NCBI RefSeq assembly: GCF_009870125.1
Contig: NC_046679.1
Coordinates: 11,532,001-11,596,000, forward strand
DNA length: 64,000 nucleotides
Direction of reading: 5' to 3'
Source: Drosophila pseudoobscura
Taxonomy: Eukaryota; Arthropoda; Insecta; Diptera; Drosophilidae
Shown here: positions 28,301-39,472 of the stretch, one piece after another
Layout: each line of letters starts with the position of its first letter
Position numbering within the stretch: the first letter of the stretch is position 1
The notes under the pieces: model-generated
Told to the model about the DNA's origin: nothing
Databases searched by the model: none
What the model saw: only the letters and a program-made list of their open reading frames with translations
Made by a program: the position numbers and the translations under genes

Positions 28301-29294
28301 AAGTTTTATGTTTACGATGGAAATGGCGAAAATCGGCTTAATGGGCCCGTCACTTTTTTTATTGGGCTCTGGTCACGGCACTGGAGCAACAATTTGCAAC
28401 ATATTCGCTTGTCAAAGTTATTTGGACACTATTTGGATTGGATAGCACTCAAACTGAAGACCACTGGCACGACGAATAAACGCTCCAGGATGGATGCACG
28501 GACGGCGACTCGGCGTGGACGCGCAGCTGAAAAGCTGAACCAGCGAGGCGGGCGGCGAACGAATGAGTGATACTCGGATGGACCGAGCTCAGGCTGCAGT
28601 AACTGGGGGCAAGAGCAGCAGCAGCAGCAGCGGCAGCAGCAGCATCAGCTCGGGCAACGGCAGCAGCGGCGGTGGCGGTGGCAGAAGGCTGCCAAGTGGT
28701 GTGGAGGCGCGACGAGTGCGCACGCACACTGACTCAAACACACGGATACACACTCGCAAAGGAGCCAGCCCGTAGACTGGAAGTTGGTGGTGGCGGAACA
28801 TGCAACATTCCAGTGGCTTTCCAGCCAGCGCACGTTTGTGTGCGTGTATTAATGAATGAAACGCCAATGCCACCAGACCGCTCTCCTCCTCCTCCTCCTG
28901 CCACTCGGCCATCCCACCCTGCCACTCACGTTTCTGTGTGCTTTGTTTGCGACTGCCACACGTGAACGAGAGCCAGCAGATCTGCTGCCACAAACGTGCG
29001 TGCCCAGGACGTAAAATAGCTGCGCATGCGTGCGGTGTGCCAAAAGGTATTACGGCCATGGAGCTATATTTAGACGTGTTTTACAAACTACCAGCACTTT
29101 CGATTCTAGGAATAATCTGTTTTACATGAACATACAATTCAGGATTCGTACATATTCGGTGGCAACTTAAAAAGAAAGTACTTTGTAAATCCTGTCAAAA
29201 TCTATGCATCTACACACAAAATTACACAAAATTCTATAACCTGGGAAAATTTAAACCTTTTAAATCGGTTACGAGCAATGAGAAAACTGATGCA

Positions 29295-29675
29295 ATGGAA
29301 CCCTCCGATGACGAAGATCTGAAGGCTTTCGAGCTGCGACTCACCGAAGTGGTTCTCTCGCACAGACCGACCTTCCGATGGCGCATTCTCCTGTCCGCCA
29401 TGTCGATATGCACGGCCATCGGGGCCTGGTACTGGCTGAGGGATCCCCACACCACCGTTGTCCCTCTGACGGAATCCCTCTGGATACACCCAATCTTCGC
29501 AGCGGCCACAGTAACCTTAATTGTACTCTTCATCATAGGCATACAAAAGTTGGTCATAGTGCCGAAGGTCATCACAACGCGAGCCCGTTGTGTTCTTGGA
29601 GACTTTAACATGAGCTGCGATGACACGGGCAAACTGATCTTGAAGTCCCGCCAAAGCTACGACGCCACCACATGA
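29295..29675 (+). CDS. CNEP1R1/TMEM188-type regulator of nuclear envelope phosphatase, intronless
   Basis: The predicted 126-residue protein matches the CNEP1R1 (NEP1-R1, TMEM188) family along its whole length; the human protein is about 125 residues. Conserved words are EDLKAFE.RLTE near the N-terminus, the first membrane segment ending in GAWYWL, SLW.HP before the second membrane segment, and the C-terminal NMSCDDTGKLILK signature. The family partners the phosphatase CTDNEP1 (Dullard), which dephosphorylates lipin at the nuclear envelope and ER. Two hydrophobic segments lie at about 31-50 and 68-92. The ATG at 29295 gives the family-typical N-terminus. The frame is a single exon, which suggests a retrocopy or intron loss. 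Reading frame and signature residues are intact, so it is probably functional. Confidence 0.9.
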   Translation: MEPSDDEDLKAFELRLTEVVLSHRPTFRWRILLSAMSICTAIGAWYWLRDPHTTVVPLTESLWIHPIFAAATVTLIVLFIIGIQKLVIVPKVITTRARCVLGDFNMSCDDTGKLILKSRQSYDATT

Positions 29676-30640
29676 GTACCCCACCGCTACCAAGACAATC
29701 AATTAGTTAATGCATAGAACAACTATCGAAATACTCTTTCCTCCATGCCTTTTTTCTTCCCGACCCTTGTTTTATAATCGAAATTTTACTTCTTAAATTT
29801 TCGTTTGTTATATAAAATTCATTCTAAAAACATGATGCTCGGGGACTTTAAATTCTGTAAGACAGTTTAGATTCAGGGTGAAATGTATGGACAATATTAA
29901 TTAATTAATGTCTTCAGGCTCAGGGTAGCGTCGATTGAGTCCCACGGGCAGGGTAGGTATAGACGGAGGACTCTGACATCTTCGTTCTTTAATGTAGAAT
30001 AGGGTATCATATATAACGTTTGCATGTAGGTGTCGAGGAAGCACAGAATCCACCCCGATCTCCGTGTTCTAGGCCGTGGAGCAGGGCAACAGCATTTAAG
30101 CCATATTATGCTTGTATTTAGAAAGAAGGTTTAATAAGTGTTTACAATTTACTTTATTATTTACTCCAAAAAATGGACCAACATACAATATATATAATTG
30201 AAATTCTTGTTTGGCAAAATATATCAAAACAATGATTAATAAATAAGAAAATTGAGTCCACACAATTTGCAGTTAGAGGCAAAACCAGTTATAAAGGAGG
30301 AAATACGATCCTAAGTTTGTATGTTTTGGAAAATATTTGTCTGGACTAGTAAAGAAAAATTAAAACTCCAAACCATGAAATTAACAAATGTTAGGCAAAG
30401 TCGAAATACTTTTGACGTTTATTAAGGTGAGGCGCAACTTTGTAAGAGCTTTGAAACATATATAATTTTTTGTTGCTACATTGTCAAGTCTTAGTGCGAG
30501 CAAACATAATCGAGAAACTTGGGAGAGTGACCGCGCTACGGGGTTAAGCAGGATACATGGTATCGAAGTTTCATGTACATTCAAACAAATTGTATGGTAT
30601 GGTTCTTTTTTATATACTTATATACACATAAATTGCCGCC
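29676..30640. other. Intergenic stretch with exon-like remnant
   Basis: Mostly AT-rich sequence between the CNEP1R1 gene and the pic stop. A more GC-rich patch at about 29907-30070 has an open minus-strand frame behind a possible acceptor (see findings). A minus-strand poly(A) signal for pic (TTTATT on plus) is at 30418-30423. A GAGAGTGACCGCG word near 30525 resembles a degenerate motif-1 site on the minus strand. Confidence 0.5.
30418..30423 (-). terminator. pic: Poly(A) signal for pic
   Basis: AATAAA on the minus strand, about 220 bp beyond the pic stop codon. It is the first canonical hexamer downstream. Confidence 0.55.
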
Positions 30641-33600
30641 TCAATGCATGCGCGTTAGGTCCTCCACTATTTTGATGACATCCTCCACATCCGCGCCCTT
30701 CCGTTCCCCGTTCAGCGTCAACTGAAAGTACAACAAGAATTAAACCCTTAGTAACCCAATACACGACGGAATCTCGAGCATCGAACCTCTAGACCCAGCA
30801 CAGCATCTCGCATCTTGTCGCGACTCAAGTCCAAAAAGCTTTCTATCAGATCCCCATCGATGAATCCCTCGCTTGGCTCCACTTTGGTGTTGATTTGGAA
30901 ATTGCGATAGTAGGTGTGCTCGATTTTGCCCACCGACTTGATGATCTTCTTCAGACGCTCCTCCAGGCCATGCAGGAAATCGTAAAAGTCCTGTGGTATT
31001 TGGGTGACAATGCCAATGGCTCCATTACAGGTTCCATACAGCACACATCCATTGATGGGCGTGGTGCGCTCGCCCACATTCTGCATCACCAAAGAGCCAT
31101 GTCGGAAAACGTTCACTGTATCGCCCAGGTGGAAACGCGCCAGCTCCGGCAGCAACTGGCGTTCCTCGTCGGTGGTGGCAGCACTAGAAATAGGAACTTT
31201 AATTATCAGGAAAATGGTCGTTATAGTTCATAGAAGGCTACCTGTCCTTCTGGCACACAAACAGATTGCCGTTTGTCTCCGAGCCCAAAAACGTATCATC
31301 ATCGAGTATCTCCACGGCACGCATCCACTTTGGCTCGCAGTCGCGGGCGATCTCCACAAAGATTCCCTCCATCTGCTTGTGCTGCAGCAGGGTGATGGAG
31401 CGCATCAGATCGCCCACTAGGATGAAGTCGCCCTTGGCCTTTAAATACAGTGCCGCAATCATATTCTGGATGTTGCACTCCATACGGAGCTCCTTCTCGT
31501 TGGTCCATTCGTAGAGACGCACAAAGCTTCCAATTCCGGCCAAGACCTTGCCATTAAACTCGACCAAGGCGTAGCACGTTCCGTCCACCTTGGTCTCGGC
31601 CACCTGTGTGAGCTTGTTGTCGTGGTAGTGGAATATAATGATGCGCCCCACCTTCGGCTCCGGCTCGTCGGGTATGACCAACGAGGTAGCGACCACATAG
31701 TATGTGTTTGGATCGTCGCCCAGCTTGGCTGACATCAGTGACGATATAGTCTCGGGGGCTACGAACTGGTGGGCATGCAGCACCTCGAAAGTGTTCTGGT
31801 CGATCACCAGCAAGTTGTGCACGTCGATCTCCTGGCCAACCTCCGCATTGGCTGCTGTGGAGTTGTTGCCGCCCGGCTTGGGCAGGATATTCGAGCTACA
31901 TGTGATATTCTGGGCCTGTGTGGAGGCGCTATTGCGCAACGGCTTGGCCCCGCCGCGTCCATGGACATCGATGCGAAGCGTAGACACAGCAAAGGTCTGC
32001 GATGCCTCCTGATAGGCAATGCGGCGCGGGCCCTCGCCCAGGGGCACAGTACGGATGTGTAGTTTTTGGATCTCGTCGATGGTGCCCAATATAACCGAGT
32101 TCTTGGTGGCCAACGCCAAGCTGTCTGGATAGGCCTGGGCGTTCAGCGAGCACATGTGGTTGACCTCCTTTAGATTAACGTTGGAGAAGACGAGCTTGTG
32201 GTTCGACGAATAGATCACCGTTGGACGGTCGGAACAGGCAAACACATTGGTCGTGGCAAACGACCGGAAAGTGCGCAGCGTTGTGGGCTGAGTACCGAGC
32301 GTAACCTTCTTCTTGTCCGTCAGCTGTCCGGTCGTCTGGTCCATAATGAAGTAATACATCGAACCATCGCCCAGGGCGCAGAGCAGATAGTGTATCCCCT
32401 CGAAGGTGGTCATCAGAATGGAGCGGGGAATAATTTCTGCAATCGATCAATACGGCTGCGTTCACAAATGACCACAAAAATTGTTTAAATTGTTTACCTC
32501 CGCTCAGCTTCTCAGTGTAAATCGTCTCCAGATCGGGTAACGACAAGATCACTGCGGATATATCTGTCCACAAGCCCACGGCAATCAAATCGGACTTGTT
32601 TTGAGTCTCATCCAACGGGGTTATATCCAAGCAGGCCACCTCATATGCCAGGGTCTTGCGCGACTTCTCTACCAAGCGGCCATCCTCGATTACGATGTAG
32701 AAGATGTCGCGTGCCGATGCCAGCACAATCTGTGTGCTGTTGCATGAGACGACACCAATAGAGCGGTCGCCCTCAGGCCGCCACTCGCAGATCAGTGCTT
32801 TTGTGGCACTTTTCACCAATCGCACGCTGTCCGAAGTGACTTGAATTAGCTTAAGTGGAAATTCTTAATTAAAGAGGCACTTGAAAGGAGAACGAGGGCA
32901 GTCAAACCTGATCATGTTCCACGTTGGCGCAGAGAAACGTTTGCAGATCGCTGGCGAAGCCGGGAATCTCGGTTTCCTCCACTTCCTCGCCGGACAAAGT
33001 GAGAATCCTGGTGAGTCCCACAAAGGCCAATACGAGAGTATTTTCGTATGGGCTTTCGTCGATGCCCACCTTCAAAGACCACATGCCCTTTATCCCCGGG
33101 AGATCAATACAGGCATGCTCTTGAATCCCTATCCCAATGCGAATGATTCGCAGAGAACCATCTTTGAAGCTTCCAGAGCAAGTGATGATCTGACCCTGTC
33201 CCTGGCGATCCAGATCTACGACGGCAATGTCAAGAATGGGAGCCAGATTGGTGAAGTTCTCCACTGGTATGACGTAGGAGCCCTCGATTGACTCTGAGCT
33301 GAGGCGCACCAGCTGTGAGTCGCCATGTCGAGCCCCTATGTACAGGAAACCATTGTCCAAATATGTAATGCACTCTGGTATAGAGATCTCGCCGAGTTTC
33401 TCGACCTTGATGTCCTTGACAGTGACGCCCTTGCTCGTCTCGGACGTGCCCAGGAAGAGCATATACAGCTGGCCGTCCATGTTGCCCAGCAAGTACCGCA
33501 GTCCTTTGCCATCCACTCTCGCATAGCAGTTGATGGTGCTCTGGCGGAAGGTGAGTGGTGCCACCGCATGGTAGTTGCTGCCATCGTGGTAGACAATCGA

Positions 33601-34514
33601 CTCGCGCCCAATCACGATCACGCCCCCGATGGGTGACGGGACGGGTATCAGCATGGTGGCTTCCGTCTCGACATTGTCCTGCTTCCATGCAATTTTCATG
33701 AATTCCTTCTCTCGCAAATTTATCTCATGCGACTTGACGTGTCGTCCATCGTTGTCCTTGTGGATGACTATGATTGTGGGATTTAGGCAGCCGTGTAGGA
33801 ACTCTACGTCGTACACGCTCAGCTCGTCCATCCTGATGCAAAAGATAAACTTAGCTGATAAACCCCTTTGTGATTTCATTCAATTTACCGCAAATTGGTG
33901 GCCTTTAGCTCGCTGGCCTCCTTGTCCATGGGTATGATAGTGAAGAGCCCCTGGTACAGGACCATGCCGATAACTCGGGCCTTTGGATCGATTGCAGCAA
34001 TGACCCCGCCCTCCGAGGGAATGCCCGCCGAGTCCGAGACATTTCCGTTTGCTTTGGTTATGACTGTGATGCTGTCGTTGACCATGCGCGCCTCCAATAT
34101 CATGACGTTGTAGCGACGAGTCAGTATGAACAGCAGATCCTTGTTGCTATCTGGCGGCCTGAAGTGGCGCATAACCGCGACGGTGCCATTTATGTTGATC
34201 TCCTTGAGCGGGCGCAGGCCCTCCGGCGTGACGAGATCAATCTCCACCTGGTTGTTGCGAGCGATAATCAGGTTCAGGTCTGTGGGCGATGTAAAGTTGC
34301 CTGGAAGACAAGAAACAGAGCTCAACAGTTAATATATCGATCCCACCATGTATCTTGTATAATCATGGCGAAGAGCCGGCAAAACATGCATGTTCTGGTT
34401 CCGATGGTAGCCGAAACGAACGAAAATTGGCCCCCTCCCTCGTTTCCCCTTACCGGTTAAACAGGCTACAACCGCAGTGGGCTTTTGCGCTGTCACCACA
34501 TAGTGATGCGACAT
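30641..34514 (-). CDS. pic: DDB1 (Piccolo), damage-specific DNA-binding protein 1
   Basis: Large adaptor of CUL4-ROC1 ubiquitin ligases, acting in nucleotide excision repair and substrate recruitment. Exons, 5' to 3': 34514-34454, 34300-33889, 33832-32908, 32849-32498, 32436-31242, 31183-30787 and 30721-30641. All introns have GT..AG ends and the frame holds across every junction. The product is 1140 residues, the usual DDB1 length. It starts [21 protein letters not shown] and ends IVEDLTRMH, as in metazoan DDB1. The three WD-like propellers (BPA, BPB, BPC) and the C-terminal helical domain are all covered. The third donor to fourth acceptor junction reads HDQ|LIQVT and uses an AAG acceptor. 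The promoter on the minus strand carries motif 1 and motif 6. Identity is certain from full-length similarity. Confidence 0.98.
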
Positions 34515-34643
34515 TTTCTCCTAAGTCTCCGAAGTGCACCTAACCGACCGACACACAAAAAATGAAGTTATCAAACACGCGTTTACAAAAAAAAAGAATT
34601 ATTCGCCCAACGCGCTAAAAAATTGTTCGGCTGGCGTCGCTGT

Positions 34644-34706
34644 CAGTGTGACCGCGGGTATTTCGATTAAAATATACGGTCTGACGCTCAGAAATATACC
34701 GAAACC
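34644..34706 (-). promoter_or_regulatory. pic core promoter: Ohler motif 1 plus motif 6
   Basis: On the minus strand, CGGTCACACTG (34654-34644) is a perfect motif 1 (M1BP) site. Two ATATAC/GGTATATTT-like words match motif 6. This pairing is typical of Drosophila housekeeping TATA-less promoters. It lies about 130 bp upstream of the pic ATG. Confidence 0.75.
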
Positions 34707-34719
34707 GGAAAACACTGCC

Positions 34720-36270
34720 GAATTTTCAAGTTTCGTCATAAATGTTCCTCGTTTTTGATATTTCCTCGAATATTACTAGCTATATAGAACATTTAGCCAT
34801 GCCCACTTAGTTTTATCCGATTAGTGAATCAATTTTCTACTTGACTAGCTTATTTTAAATGCTCCCTTTTATTGGATCTTCAAAGGTCAAACAAATATAT
34901 TCCGTTGAATAAAGCTGGCTAACTAAAACTTTCAGCTCTGCCCACATAATTTGATCCAAGATTAACTACTTTTTTATTGTATTGTGTATAAAACAAGGAT
35001 TAAATAAAAAACTTCAGTAAAAAAACATTGGCAACGTAAAAGTATGTAATTTCTTACATGTTGCTGGTATTTTGGACTTGTTGATTGCCAACCGGAGTAT
35101 GTATAGGTCTTTGTGTACCCTATAAAGATACCTCAATAAGTAAAGATCTGTTCTCAGATTGATATGTTCTATATATCATGCACCTATTCGTGCATTTGAT
35201 GAGTTTCCTGTATAGACAATAAACTGTAAAATATCGTTGTGATAGCTTTAAACCAGAGACTGACTAGTTTCTGCATATATTGAAAGCTGAGATAACAAAC
35301 ATTTTCTTAATTCTATAATATCCGTTTTGATAGGGTATGCAGAATGTTGAGGGAGGATGCTGCTCGTTGCCTCGGCACATGAGTCTGGCCCATACAAATT
35401 GAGTGTTGCCAGCAACGTTTATCTGTCATCTGGCAGCACTACACTGCAAAAATATTTCTATTTTTTCTTAATACTGTCCGTTTGCGGTATATTTTATATT
35501 GGATACCGGTATAAATCGGTGGGTTTATTCAAAATTTTTGGTATATAACGGTATATTTTATAAGCAAACACTTTCCACTCTTTTTCGAGAAAATTAACGA
35601 CAAATTAATGAAAAAAAATGAGTAAAGATTTTAAACAAAATTATGAACAAGAGTGGAAGTCTGTACCTGAACGGTCCCGAAGAGGGCTAGTAAAGTTGAA
35701 CAATGTAGTGTTTCGGTGATACTCCAAATATCGAGCCAGGTTTTCAGGGCGTCCACATTGAAAAGTTTAAGTCAAATTTTAGGTAAGAAAAAGCTAACAC
35801 ACCATTACGCCCAAGCCAGGAGCTTCATGATAAATGCTCCAAAAAGTGTCCCACTGGGGGGCATATTATATCATATACTTAAGCTTCATGTAAGAAAAGT
35901 AAATGCTAGTACCCATTTATAATTTGAGAATAATTTTAGATCGTTTCGATCTTAGGCCTCTAATATTTAAATTTAACAGATACGATTGTTTTATATAACA
36001 TTAAAATGCACCAGCTATCCTGAGGGAAGGAACCTGCTACTAGGTGGTTCGATTGGTCTTTCGCGCTATACTCATTTCTGACGATAGATTAACACGTACG
36101 AACTGTTTTGCTCGGCTCATATGTATATGTGAGCTAACCAAATAAATCAAGAACAAAGTAGAAAACGATCGTAGAGTCCTTTTTATGGATTTGAATTTGT
36201 GTAGCAAGCTAAAATCAGCTGAGAACTAACCTCTCACGGATTTCAGATTTCAGTATTTCAGTACACGGTT
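34720..36270. other. pic to GGNBP2 intergenic spacer
   Basis: AT-rich, with no supported gene. It contains a tail at about 34765-34885 resembling sequence at 59878-59992, and an orphan promoter-like motif cluster at about 35425-35560 (see findings). Confidence 0.5.
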
Positions 36271-36276
36271 TTATTA

Positions 36277-36287
36277 CGGTCACACTA
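36277..36287 (+). promoter_or_regulatory. Ohler motif 1 (M1BP) site of GGNBP2-like promoter
   Basis: CGGTCACACTA exactly fits YGGTCACACTR and points toward the gene starting at 36506. It is about 230 bp upstream of the ATG. Confidence 0.75.
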
Positions 36288-36505
36288 CTTTTAATGGCGA
36301 CCGGACCGATTTACCTACTACGTGTTTGACATAGAAAATAGATTTTGCAGCTGAATTTCGAGAGACCTAGAGACATTCGAATCGCATAGAGATATACTAG
36401 TGCGTATTATTTGTTAAACAGTGCAGTGTTTTTGTTGCTCCTTCCCCCACTCCCTGGAGAAGTGTATCGTAAAGTGCCTGAAATTGCCTTCGTTGGCTCT
36501 CGAAC

Positions 36506-39325
36506 ATGGCGAGACTGACAAAAGTCTATACCACTGATGACGATGATTCTGGTTATGTTGGTCGCAGGCATTTACCCTTGGTAGCAGGCGATAAACTAAT
36601 GGTAAGTAGCAGTCATTATATTATGCTTTGTCCGCACAGATTTTGTATATGTAAGGCGAAAAATGACTGGCAGCAGAACCCCTCACACTCGCATGAACTC
36701 ACACACGCACACACTTGTGCCATGCAGCTTGTCCAAAAACTTTCATAACACACGGGTATATGTACATGCATATGTATGGAGTGCCTGCCTGCATGTGTGT
36801 TAGTCTCGTCTCACAAACAGCTCGGAAATTGTAATTGTGCGTTTATTAATTGAACTTGATCCATGATATTATTCTGCTGGCAGTTCTCTGTCAGCTGAGA
36901 GGGAGAGGGGTATGAGCAAGAGAGGGAGAGAGAGAGGAGGCGCTCAATCTCTTATTTCTGCACCTGCCACCCACCCGCACCCGAAACTTCTCGCTGCTTC
37001 GCCCTCTGTCGCCATGTTGTTTGAAAGTGCACATAGCAGTGCAGCAAAAGAGAGAGATGGAACGCTGCCGCTGAATCGCCAGCAGCGGATGCACCCAAAC
37101 AGGTTCCACTCTCGCTCTAACCGATCTAACCGTTCTTCTCTCGATGCTTCCAGATGCTAATGGACCTGAACAGCAAAGGACTCGTGATCGACAGCCCTCT
37201 GATACGGGGTCGCGACCTGGAGGAGTTCTCTCGCAAATTCAGGCTACTGACAGAGGCCGAGCGTCGCCAATCGCTGGAGATTGATAGCGCCAGCTTCATG
37301 GCGGTGCTAAATCAGTGCGTGCAGTGCGTGGGCTGCCGACGCCGAGTAGAGCGATTGTACTATCAGCTGACCGAGTCGGGACATCGCACGCTCGATCCGC
37401 TGGAGCTGCGAGACAAGGCCAAGCTGGGAATTGCCGAGGAGAAGCTGAAGACGCCACAGGCCCTGGGCACGCTGCTCTATCGACATCACGAGGTACTCAA
37501 CAATCTGCTCGATAGTAAATTGCGCAACAAGACGCGATGTGTCCTGCATTCGCTGGACGCCTTCCGTGCCAAACCCTTCTCGGAGACCTGGCGAGAAGTG
37601 TGGTCCGCCATGAAGAGCAACTGCCGCAACGAGTTGACGATCATCGAAACCAAGGAGCTGCACGATGTGCTTGAAAACTATCTAAAGAAGCACAAGTTCT
37701 GCTCTGGCTGTCGGACAAAGGTGAGAATGGAATGGGTAAAGCTCAAGGATATACCTAATCTGTTTGCCTCTTCGTAGATTGAACGCGCCTATAAAATACT
37801 CATTGGTGAAATCTCCTCCAAAGAGAAGGGCTATGCTGCTCAACTGTATGCGCACATCCGAAAGTGTGTTCCCGACCAGCACATACACGTGAACACGAAT
37901 AAAATTGAGTTCCTCGATGCCCTGATCAAGCGTGCTGAGCCTGAGGTGAACGGCAGCTACTCGAAACTGCGCGAAAGGCACGCCAAAACACTGGAGATCG
38001 CCCAGGAGGAGGTGCTCACCTGCGTGGGGATGATCATGTACGAACGGCTTCGACGCATTTACGTAAGTCTGCGCGAGGAGGAGCGCGCCTGCCAAGTGCT
38101 GGCTGCTGTGGGCGTGCACGCACTTTGTCGCAGCTTTGATACATTCGTGGAGCAAAAGCAGGGCATCAGCAATTTGGAGCTGCTCTACCAGGAAATTAGT
38201 CGCGCTGAGAAGGCCAAGGAGCTCAAGCGTGAGCTGAAGAAGCTCAAGAAGAAGAGGAGGAAAGATGAGAAAAAGAACTTGCATCGCCAGTGCGAAGAAA
38301 GCGCGGACGCGGACGTAGACGCGGACCCAGGCGAGTCTGATGATGAGGAGGAAGATGTAGATGTAGATGTGGATATCGATGCGGATGCTGATGTGGATCT
38401 GGAAGAACATTTGGAGCTTGACGATGTAGGTGTCGACGATGGCATTGTCACGGAGGCAGTAACTCTCGTGCCCGAGCCGGAGCCAACGCCTCCTACCAAT
38501 GACAAGCCAACGAAATCGAAAGCGAAGAAGCAATCGAAGAAAAAGAAGCAGAAATCTGCCTCCAAAAAAGCCATCACGAAGCAACAGCCAAGGCCGGCGG
38601 TCTCGGCTCCTCAGCACCTGTATGATGAGCACTTGGACGTCGCCAGTTGCGTTTCATCGAATGTTGCCAAGCAGTCAAACGGTGTTGGCAAGTGTGACGA
38701 ATGTTTGGCGTCTATGCCAAACTGTCCTTGTGAGCAGGATGTACGGGATTCTGGCTATGGAAGCGATCCCACTTCGCACATCAATTCCCGTACCTCCAGC
38801 GTGGTCTCGTCGCCCGAAGGGTCGGAGGTTTCGTGCTCAGATGGACTGTGCAATCACGATGTCCCCCTGGACGAGGATCAGCAGAATGGATTAGATGTTG
38901 CCGAGCGCAACAGCTTCGTCTCTGATATACTCTACTGCCACCATCCGCAGTTGGAGCACAAGTTTTCATTGTTGCAGATGTGGGTGAGTTCGTTGACTGA
39001 TCGTTGGCACTGATGGCATCTGTCATCACAAAGGATGGCCGAAAACTGAAGCAGGATTGCCTCTGAACTCCATACATTTTTTAACTCATTTATCTATTCG
39101 TACTTTGTGTTGCAGGACGACTTTGACGACTACTATAAGGACGATGAAAACTATTACATTCCCCAAGAGGTGGTGCTGGCCTTCAAGTACCACCACGAGG
39201 AGGTGAGGCAGCAGCGCGAGCGACTCCGTGCCACTCTGCGAGAGAACTTCGAGCGCCTGTGCCTGCAGCGGGGTGTGCGAACACAATATGCTGCAGCAAC
39301 CGCAGCCACCTCAGTTGGCCATTAA
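36506..39325 (+). CDS. Gametogenetin-binding protein 2 (GGNBP2/ZNF403) homologue
   Basis: Exons are 36506-36601, 37154-37720, 37778-38983 and 39116-39325. Splices are canonical and in frame. The product is 692 residues, and vertebrate GGNBP2 is about 700. Similarity covers the N-terminal half, including the Cys pairs in CVQCVGCRRRVERLYYQL (about 87-104) and KFCSGCRTKIERAYK (about 214-228), and the C-terminal QMWDDFDDYYKDDENYYIP region. Residues from about 360 to 420 form an Asp/Glu-rich stretch made by GATGTA-type codon repeats, followed by a Lys-rich segment that could be a nuclear signal. Molecular function in flies is not established. The vertebrate protein is implicated in germ-cell and placental development. 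The exon 1 ATG follows the motif-1 promoter. The first intron holds CA/TG-rich sequence only. Gene and family are firm; biochemical role is unknown. Confidence 0.92.
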
Positions 39326-39418
39326 AAATGCATTAAACCGTTGTAGTTATTCAGTCGAGCGATGCGATTTCTAAAAATCCGCACGCATGCATTCAAATAC
39401 ATATAATATTTTGTTTGA

Positions 39419-39424
39419 AATAAA
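39419..39424 (+). terminator. Poly(A) signal of GGNBP2-like gene
   Basis: AATAAA 94 bp after the stop codon. It faces the MED27 signal on the other strand. Confidence 0.7.
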
Positions 39425-39458
39425 TGAAGTATACAAGTTATGCTTATAAAGATATATA

Positions 39459-39464
39459 TTTAAT
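39459..39464 (-). terminator. MED27: Poly(A) signal of MED27
   Basis: ATTAAA on the minus strand, about 9 bp after the MED27 stop codon. It is a common variant hexamer. Confidence 0.55.
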
Positions 39465-39472
39465 CTGAATCT

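Larger units (their letters stand above)
12761..29294. other. Gene-poor upstream regulatory domain of sim
   Basis: About 16 kb without a convincing protein gene. It carries microsatellites (13202-13220, 21182-21201, 22305-22324), AT-rich blocks, and GC-rich islands near 15.3-16.1, 18.1-18.5, 23.6-24.5 and 28.1-28.9 kb. By position it is the 5' flank of sim and may include non-coding first exons of early or late sim transcripts, which I cannot place reliably. A possible minus-strand TATA-like element (TTTATAA, 13847-13853) with a TCATTC initiator-like site at 13808-13813 was seen, but the spacing is poor. Confidence 0.55.

Noticed and set aside
35357-35548. 63-codon plus-strand frame
   Set aside because: Covers the orphan promoter-like motif cluster; the sequence is better explained by repeated GGTATAT words.
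38340-38577. Minus-strand Ser/Thr-rich frame at 38.2-38.6 kb
   Set aside because: Antisense of the Asp/Lys-rich coding repeats of the GGNBP2-like gene.
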